Notes under the pieces: model-generated
The model's input: the letters and a program-made list of their open reading frames with translations, nothing else
The model's database searches: none
What the model was told of the DNA's origin: nothing
Position numbers and translations under genes: made by a program
Assembly (NCBI GenBank): GCA_964542755.1
Contig: CAZIWL010000147.1
Coordinates: 1 to 10,799 of the forward strand
Source of the DNA: SKLM01 sp964542755
Lineage (GTDB): Bacteria; Chloroflexota; Anaerolineae; B4-G1
Length of the DNA: 10,799 nucleotides
Reading direction: 5' to 3'
Shown: positions 5,540 through 10,799 of the stretch, in pieces
Layout of the letters: every line of letters begins with the position of its first letter
How positions within the stretch are numbered: position 1 is the stretch's first letter

Positions 5540-8500
5540 ATGCATCCCCACGATCCAGCTTCGATTGCTCGCCGGTTTCTACGTATCGCGCTCGCCCTCG
5601 CTGGGCTGCCCGTCATCCTCGGCACGGGTGGCGGTACGGACGCCACGGCCTCGGTTCAGCCTGCCTCGGAAGGCGCGACCCTTGAGCCCCCAACACGGAC
5701 GCTCACGCACCCACCATACGTCGCCCAGTCTTCTCCCGGCCTCGTGCCCATCGACGTCAACCTGCCTTCGCTCAGCACCGGCAGCCCCACGGGCACGCTC
5801 GCGGTGCGCGTCTATACGCCCCACGCCGGGTCCGCGCGGTATCCGCAGGGCGCGCCCGTGCTCATCTGGGTCCCGGGCGGCTACGAGGTCAAAGATCTTA
5901 CCCACGGCCTCCCCACCAGCGCCGATGACATGATCATCGTCACCTTCGTCTTCCCCGGCGGCACGTGCCCGCGCACCGGGCGTCAGTCCGACGGGACCTA
6001 CGACTACCGGGGCTACGATTCCATCGCAGCCCTGCGCGACGTCACCCTCTTTGCGGCGGGGGACCTAACAGACGCCCAGGGCCGGACCATCGACGACCTG
6101 CTCCCTGTCACCGTGCTCCACGACAACATCGGCATGGAGGGCGTCTCCAACGGCGGCAATATCATCGTCGCGGCAGCGGCCCTCCACGGGGCCGACCTCG
6201 CCGGCCACCTCAAGTACCTGATCCAATGGGAGACGCCCGTCTCCAGCCAGGCCGCCACCCGAGACTTCGGCCGCGTCTTGATGCTCCCCTCGCCCGTTCA
6301 AGGAGAGTACGTCAACCCCAGGTACGGCGGCTACGCGCCCCTGGCCCTGCCGTCGGACTACACCGACCTCACCTATCGCTCCTCCGAGCCCTACTACCCC
6401 ATCTTCCACGATGGCAATGGCGATGGTGAGTACACCACTGTCGAACAGCCCGTCACCCATCAACAGACACCGGACCTCAACCTCGACGGCGTCCTGACCC
6501 TCACGGAGGACTTCCCTCTGGGCACCTACCCGCACCCGAATGGAATCCTCACTGTCACCTCGCGGGCCGTCAGCCAGGCCCTGGTCGACCGGCACGTCTT
6601 CAGCCCCACCTGGCCCTCGTCCGTTGCCACGCCGGCGCAGGCCGCCGCCTACTGGGATATCCGCGAGGCCGTCCGTCTCTACGGGGACGCCCTCACTGCG
6701 CTGCCCGATCTCGAGGGCATGGTGCTCTGCAGCCAGCGCGACCACGTCCAGTCCCTGCCCGACAAGCCCCATATCCGGCAGGCCTTCGATGGCTGGGACG
6801 CCAACGGCGCCTGGGTCCAGCTCAATCCCAGCCCCGCCTACCTCGTGGAGACGGACCCGACCCTCGCGTCCCGCGACGATCTACCTCATCGGGTCCCCAA
6901 CCGCCCCCCGTCCAACTGGGCAGCCACCGACACCTACTGCTTCCCGCCCGGCGTCGCCCCGTCAATCTACCAGCTCGCGGCGGCCCGGCAGATGGCGGAC
7001 CGGGCCCAGTCCGTCCGCCTCCCGACGCCAGCGGGTGCAAACGCGATCACGTGGATCGACTCGGAGGGCGACCGTATCGCGGTGCGCGTCGAGGTCCCGG
7101 AGGAGGCCCGCTACCCCGAGGGCGGGCCCGTCGTCATCGAGGCCTCCACCTGGTTCGTGCCCGGCAGCGACTTCCACCGCGTCAATGACACCACCACGAT
7201 CGGAGCCGTCACCGTCTCGTACCTCTGGCCGGAGCGGAGCGACACAGCCTCCGGTGCCCGGAGCGAGGGCACCTACGATTACGGCGGACCCCGCTCCCTT
7301 GAGGTCCTCCGCGACGTGATTCGCTTTGGATCGGGCGCCCTGCCGGACACGGACGGCCGCACCATCCAGGACCTCGTCGCGACCCGGGTGCTCACCGACA
7401 ACGTGGGCCTCTTCGCCTCCTCCCACGCCGGCGTAGTGGCCACCAACGTCCTGGCCCTCCACGGTTCGGAAATCCCCGGCGTCGACTACCTGGTGGGCCG
7501 CGAGAACCCCACCCGCGACGAGATGTACGCCTGCGAGCTCGGCCACTTCGAGGCCCCTCACACCCCCGTCCACAACCCTTTCTTTGACGAGGGGGCCTAC
7601 AGCCCCATCACCGTCACCGTCGCGTACACCTCGGCCACCTGGTACGTTGACCCCACCCCAGACGGCAGCGACCGCCCCATGCTCGCCGCCGCCCCCGGCT
7701 ACCCCTCTCCCTACATTCTCGGCCAGAAGGGCCCCCGGCTTTGGGACAACAAGCGCTACTACTCCCGCGACCTCACCCGGGCGGTCTGGGAAAGCGGCGT
7801 CTTCACCGCCGCCACCTGGCCCGTGGACGTGGCGACCATCACCGAGACGCTGGCGGCCTGGCCCGACCGCATCACCGTCCACAACTATCCGCACCTGGCA
7901 GCCGAATTGCCCGACCTGAAGGTGATGCTAGTCTTCGCCTCCTCCGACCACGTCCAGGCCCCCACCAACAAACCCCACATCCATCAGGCCTGGGACGGCT
8001 TCAAGCACCGCGCCGGGCTCTGGGTCCGGATGAACCCCGACCTGGCCTATGTGCAGGCCATCAGCCCCACGTACCAGGTCGGCTTCCCGGACAACCCGGC
8101 CAACGCGGACCCCGGCAGCTGGTCGGACATCGAATCCTGGGGTTTCTCCGCTGCACCCGGCGCGCGGGAGGACGTTTGGCGCGCCTCCGTCGCCGAGATG
8201 GCCGATCGCGTCCGGGCCGGAGCCTGGTCCGCGGCGCACGACAATCTGGACGAGGTCCTCGCCGCCTATCCACCCTGCCGCGCCTACCTGCCCATGATTC
8301 AGAAGCCGACGACGGCCATCGGTACTGTCGACGTCGACACGCCCGCGGCCTACGATGGGTACACGTTGATCGCGCCGCTCCAGTCGACGGAGACGTACCT
8401 CATCGACAACCAAGGCGCCATCGTCAACGCGTGGACCAGCGACCACAAACCGGGGAACGTCGCCTATCTCCTCGACGGCGGCGACCTCCTTCGGGCGGCG

Positions 8501-9565
8501 ATGGTGGAGGAGCCGAGTCCCTTCACCGCGGGAGGCGCTGGGGGGCGGGTGGAGCGCTACAACTGGGTTGGGAATCTGCTCTGGTCGTACAATCTCTCCA
8601 CGTCCCTCCACCGCTCCCACCACGACGTCGAGCTCCTGCCCAACGGCAATCTCCTGATCATCGCCTGGGAGGCCAAGACGCCGGCCGAGGCCGTCGAGGC
8701 GGGCTGCCGCCCGTCCCTGGCCCAAAGCGGCCTCTGGCCGGACCAGATCATCGAGATCAATCCAGCCCACCAGGTCGTCTGGTCCTGGCGCGTGTGGGAC
8801 CACCTCATCCAGGACTACGATCCGACGAAGGATAACTACGGCGTCGTCGCCGATCACGCCGAGAAGATCAACCTCAACTACCGGACCGGTCAGGGACCCG
8901 ACTGGAACCACGTCAACGGGATCGACTACCATCCGGGGTTCGACCAGATTCTCCTCAGCGTGCGCCAATTCAGCGAGATCTGGGTCATCGACCATGGAAC
9001 CACCATCACCGAGGCCCGGGGGCCCGCAGGCGACCTCCTCTATCGTTGGGGGAACCCAGCCGCCCACGGGGCCGCGGGACCCCAGACCCTCTTCGGGCAG
9101 CACGACGCCCAGTGGATCGCCCCCGGTCTGGACGGCGCCGGCGATGTCCTCCTCTTCAACAACGGCGTCGGGCGCACGCCGCCCGTATCCAACGTCGATC
9201 AGCTCGCTCTACCCGTCGACGAGCATGGCGTGTATGCCAGTGGGCCGTCCACCGTCACCTGGTCCCACGACCTGCCCATTGATCTCAGCTCCAGCAAGAT
9301 CTCCGGTGCGCAGCGGCTGCCCAACGGGAACACTTTGATCTGCAGCGGGGATCCCGGTGTCCTCCAGGAGGTGTCCCTGGCGGGAACCGTCGTCTGGCAG
9401 TTCACCCTCACGCCTGTCCCTGCAGACCCTCAGAACCCACTCCCGGCGAGCGCCAGAAACGACATCTTCCGCGCCTATCGATATCCGCCCTCGATGGCCC
9501 CCTTGTTCGGCAGCCCTTCAACCCGGACCGCAGCCCGACGAATACGCCTGTCCACACCAGAATAG
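5540..9565 (+). CDS. Exported fusion: two alpha/beta-hydrolase domains plus aryl-sulfate sulfotransferase domain
   Basis: The protein has 1341 residues. A signal peptide (ARRFLRIALALAGLPVI, then ATA) starts it. Hydrolase domain 1 spans about 45-485: VPGG loop, elbow GVSNGG with Ser203, SQRDHVQ with D401-H402, then His411. Domain 2 spans about 497-890: elbow ASSHAG with Ser628, SSDHVQ with D803-H804, then His813. Residues 151-206 and 576-631 match at 28 of 56 positions by hand count, so the domains are a tandem duplication. YLPMIQK (916-922) separates them from an aryl-sulfate sulfotransferase (ASST, PF05935-type) domain at about 935-1338. It has SHHDVELLPNG, WNHVNGIDY, SVRQFSEIWVIDH, LLYRWGNP, GQHDAQWI, LLFNNG, ISGAQRLPNGNTLI and FRAYRYPP. 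His1027/1028, His1124, Arg1142 and His1188 fit the remembered AssT active-site set (His252, His356, Arg374, His436); the His-Arg gap is 18 in both. ASST moves sulfuryl groups between phenols without PAPS. Substrates unknown. Confidence 0.9.
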   Translation: MHPHDPASIARRFLRIALALAGLPVILGTGGGTDATASVQPASEGATLEPPTRTLTHPPYVAQSSPGLVPIDVNLPSLSTGSPTGTLAVRVYTPHAGSARYPQGAPVLIWVPGGYEVKDLTHGLPTSADDMIIVTFVFPGGTCPRTGRQSDGTYDYRGYDSIAALRDVTLFAAGDLTDAQGRTIDDLLPVTVLHDNIGMEGVSNGGNIIVAAAALHGADLAGHLKYLIQWETPVSSQAATRDFGRVLMLPSPVQGEYVNPRYGGYAPLALPSDYTDLTYRSSEPYYPIFHDGNGDGEYTTVEQPVTHQQTPDLNLDGVLTLTEDFPLGTYPHPNGILTVTSRAVSQALVDRHVFSPTWPSSVATPAQAAAYWDIREAVRLYGDALTALPDLEGMVLCSQRDHVQSLPDKPHIRQAFDGWDANGAWVQLNPSPAYLVETDPTLASRDDLPHRVPNRPPSNWAATDTYCFPPGVAPSIYQLAAARQMADRAQSVRLPTPAGANAITWIDSEGDRIAVRVEVPEEARYPEGGPVVIEASTWFVPGSDFHRVNDTTTIGAVTVSYLWPERSDTASGARSEGTYDYGGPRSLEVLRDVIRFGSGALPDTDGRTIQDLVATRVLTDNVGLFASSHAGVVATNVLALHGSEIPGVDYLVGRENPTRDEMYACELGHFEAPHTPVHNPFFDEGAYSPITVTVAYTSATWYVDPTPDGSDRPMLAAAPGYPSPYILGQKGPRLWDNKRYYSRDLTRAVWESGVFTAATWPVDVATITETLAAWPDRITVHNYPHLAAELPDLKVMLVFASSDHVQAPTNKPHIHQAWDGFKHRAGLWVRMNPDLAYVQAISPTYQVGFPDNPANADPGSWSDIESWGFSAAPGAREDVWRASVAEMADRVRAGAWSAAHDNLDEVLAAYPPCRAYLPMIQKPTTAIGTVDVDTPAAYDGYTLIAPLQSTETYLIDNQGAIVNAWTSDHKPGNVAYLLDGGDLLRAAMVEEPSPFTAGGAGGRVERYNWVGNLLWSYNLSTSLHRSHHDVELLPNGNLLIIAWEAKTPAEAVEAGCRPSLAQSGLWPDQIIEINPAHQVVWSWRVWDHLIQDYDPTKDNYGVVADHAEKINLNYRTGQGPDWNHVNGIDYHPGFDQILLSVRQFSEIWVIDHGTTITEARGPAGDLLYRWGNPAAHGAAGPQTLFGQHDAQWIAPGLDGAGDVLLFNNGVGRTPPVSNVDQLALPVDEHGVYASGPSTVTWSHDLPIDLSSSKISGAQRLPNGNTLICSGDPGVLQEVSLAGTVVWQFTLTPVPADPQNPLPASARNDIFRAYRYPPSMAPLFGSPSTRTAARRIRLSTPE
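6410..6508 (+). other. Two EF-hand-type calcium loops in hydrolase domain 1
   Basis: Residues 291-302 (DGNGDGEYTTVE) and 312-323 (DLNLDGVLTLTE) each match the 12-residue EF-hand loop D-x-N-x-D-G-x5-E at positions 1, 3, 5, 6 and 12. Only 9 residues separate them, less than in a usual EF-hand pair. Hydrolase domain 2 has no counterpart (it reads DPTPDGSDRP in that area). Confidence 0.8.
8285..8305 (+). other. Internal YLPMIQK motif at the hydrolase/sulfotransferase junction
   Basis: Encodes residues 916-922. Related motifs end two neighbours: HLPLVLK at 4274-4294 and YLPVVTR at 5393-5413. Here about 420 residues follow it, and the sulfotransferase part begins within 20 residues. Confidence 0.75.
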
Positions 9566-9575
9566 GCGCCTTCTG

Positions 9576-10799
9576 ATGAGACGTCTCGTGCCTCTCCTGG
9601 CCCTCGCCATGGTCGTCCTCCTTCCGGCCTGCAACCTCCTGCCGGCCGACCAGCCGACGCCCTCCATTACGGCGACACCGCCTGCCGCTGCTACCCCGAC
9701 GAGGGAAACGGCGTCACCCACACCTGCCAGCGAACGGCGCTGCGGCGACAGCATCTGCGATGGACCCGAGACCGCCCAGAACTGCCCTCAGGATTGTGGC
9801 GATGAGGCCCCTCCCACCACCGTGCCGGCCCCTTCCCCAGCCCCAACGGCTGCCGACGGCCCCGCCGACGCCGGCCCCCTCCCCCCGGTCTACGTCACCG
9901 TGGCGGGACATATCGAGGACGTGCCCGTCTACACCCGCTGCGGTGCCTACCCCAATTTCCGGGAGGCCCTCCTCCTCTGGGCGGACGCGGTAGCCGCCTA
10001 CGACGCTGCGGTCAACCTCCAGATCGAGTACGAGTTCCTGCTGGGGGCCTCCCGCTGCGAGACTCCCGAGCTGCGCCAGAGCACCGACGGAAAGAACGTC
10101 ATCCAATACCTCATCGACCGGTACGGCTTCGAGATCGACCCTCATCAGGAGGGCGGCTGGGAGGAGGGCGCCGACAACTATGCCGACATCCGCCACCTGG
10201 CCGGGGAGCTCACGACCGACGTCAGCGAGAACGTCGGGGGCTTCGTCTGGGACGACGCGGAACAGCTTGCCCGGCTCTCCCACGGGGAGTCGGGTTGGAT
10301 CCACACGGACTTCACGTGGCAGCCCGAGATCCTGACCCTGGCGGTCAGCCGCCAACACCACCTGGGGGACTTCAGCGCCGACGACGTCGCCAGCGGGATC
10401 TGGCGGCCGAAGGGCGCGGACGAGCAGTTTTGGACCCACGACTCCGAGGCCTCCCTCATCTACGTCGGGCCCGGCGAGCGGACGAACTGGGACGACGCCA
10501 GGCCGAACAAATCGACGCCTGATTTCGTGCGCACCATCGCCCACGGATTGGAGGACGGCACGCTGGACCCCGATCTGATGTACACCGCCTCCATCCCCGT
10601 GCCGCAGAGCATCATCCTTCACCCGGAGAGACACCACGAGCTGACGGCCCGGCTGCAGGAGCTTGATCCTATCGTAGCTGCCGACCAGGCCCGCTACGCG
10701 ACCTACTCGGAGGCCGTCGAGATCTGGCGCAGGGACTACGGGGCGCGGCCCAACATCTTCATCCGCGACGAGGTGACCCATCCCCTGGAGGTGAAGGCG
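9576..10799 (+). CDS. Lipoprotein with deacetylase-like domain, 3' end outside window
   Basis: From the ATG at 9576 the frame stays open to the last base: 408 codons, no stop. It starts 10 bp after the fusion gene; the SD is weak. The signal peptide MRRLVPLLALAMVVLL ends in lipobox LPAC with Cys19. A P/T linker, the Cys knot (C56, C61, C70, C74) and a second Pro-rich linker (79-104) follow. The domain opens VYVTVAGHIEDVPVY (His112, Glu114, Asp115) and later has EIDPHQEGGW with His190. These align in order and distance with HLEG and GLHADLGG of the lipoprotein at 1803 (78 versus 71 residues between the histidines), so the two are probably paralogues with a NodB/GH57-like barrel. The match is at motif level only. 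Long open frames on the opposite strand here are GC-rich shadows. Likely anchored on the cell surface, acting on an extracellular glycan, but no substrate can be named. Confidence 0.8.
   Translation, partial: MRRLVPLLALAMVVLLPACNLLPADQPTPSITATPPAAATPTRETASPTPASERRCGDSICDGPETAQNCPQDCGDEAPPTTVPAPSPAPTAADGPADAGPLPPVYVTVAGHIEDVPVYTRCGAYPNFREALLLWADAVAAYDAAVNLQIEYEFLLGASRCETPELRQSTDGKNVIQYLIDRYGFEIDPHQEGGWEEGADNYADIRHLAGELTTDVSENVGGFVWDDAEQLARLSHGESGWIHTDFTWQPEILTLAVSRQHHLGDFSADDVASGIWRPKGADEQFWTHDSEASLIYVGPGERTNWDDARPNKSTPDFVRTIAHGLEDGTLDPDLMYTASIPVPQSIILHPERHHELTARLQELDPIVAADQARYATYSEAVEIWRRDYGARPNIFIRDEVTHPLEVKA
9741..9797 (+). other. Cys-knot microdomain, copy 3
   Basis: Encodes CGDSICDGPE...CPQDC, cysteines 56, 61, 70 and 74 of the lipoprotein at 9576, again C-x4-C-x8-C-x3-C and again between Pro-rich linkers. 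It is more diverged at DNA level than copies 1 and 2. Confidence 0.8.

Noticed and set aside
5552..5590. Tat signal in the fusion gene's N-terminus
   Set aside because: There is an RR pair, but the following residues (FLR) do not fit S-R-R-x-F-L-K well; an ordinary Sec signal is equally likely.
5478..5933. + strand open frame beginning in the 9-bp repeats
   Set aside because: It starts in non-coding repeats and ends inside the fusion gene; its Arg/Ser/Pro-rich product has no motif, and the frame at 5540 carries the signal peptide and domains.
7928..9103. Minus-strand open frame of about 391 codons inside the fusion gene
   Set aside because: It is antisense to conserved hydrolase and sulfotransferase motifs and has a Val/Gly/Asp-rich composition typical of a reverse-complement shadow.
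9714..10781. Long open frame on the minus strand (about 355 codons)
   Set aside because: It lies antisense to a + strand frame that has a lipoprotein signal peptide, Cys knot and a domain matching a paralogue. GC-rich coding often leaves the opposite strand open, and its translation shows no recognisable motif.

Overview
The window is GC-rich DNA (roughly two thirds G+C by eye). It is packed with same-strand genes whose products are nearly all exported. Three things point to Chloroflexota (Anaerolineae/Caldilineae/Chloroflexia type): the dense GC-rich coding, the Pro/Thr/Ser-rich linkers behind lipoprotein signal peptides, and the motif (Y/H)LPxVx(K/R). That motif ends two of the proteins and sits inside a third. 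The phylum call rests on remembered features of that group and is not proven by the window.

Layout, all on the + strand: (1) 1-1119, the 3' part of a probable lipoprotein with a Cys microdomain and an alpha/beta-hydrolase domain; (2) 1116-1775, a polytopic membrane protein of unknown role, overlapping gene 1 by 4 bp; (3) 1803-3083, a lipoprotein with the same Cys microdomain and a polysaccharide-deacetylase-like domain; (4) 3080-4306, a secreted HGGAW/GHSAG carboxylesterase, again with a 4-bp overlap; (5) 4337-5416, a secreted protein with an HxxxDxxxH motif like zinc phospholipase C/DUF6765 proteins; (6) a 123-bp gap holding four tandem 9-bp units; (7) 5540-9565, a 1341-residue exported protein joining two related alpha/beta-hydrolase domains to an aryl-sulfate sulfotransferase domain; (8) 9576-10799, a third Cys-microdomain lipoprotein with a deacetylase-like domain, running off the window end. 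No gap exceeds 123 bp and no RNA gene, transposase, CRISPR array or clear terminator was seen.

The overlaps and short spacings suggest one or two co-transcribed units. The set reads as a battery of surface-anchored and secreted hydrolases. Two themes recur. One N-terminal cassette (lipobox, P/T-rich linker, C-x4-C-x8-C-x3-C knot, linker) is joined to different catalytic domains. One hydrolase family appears three times, once lipid-anchored and twice fused to a sulfotransferase. A joint role in processing acylated or sulfated extracellular polymers or phenolics is possible but inferred; no substrate can be read from the sequence.
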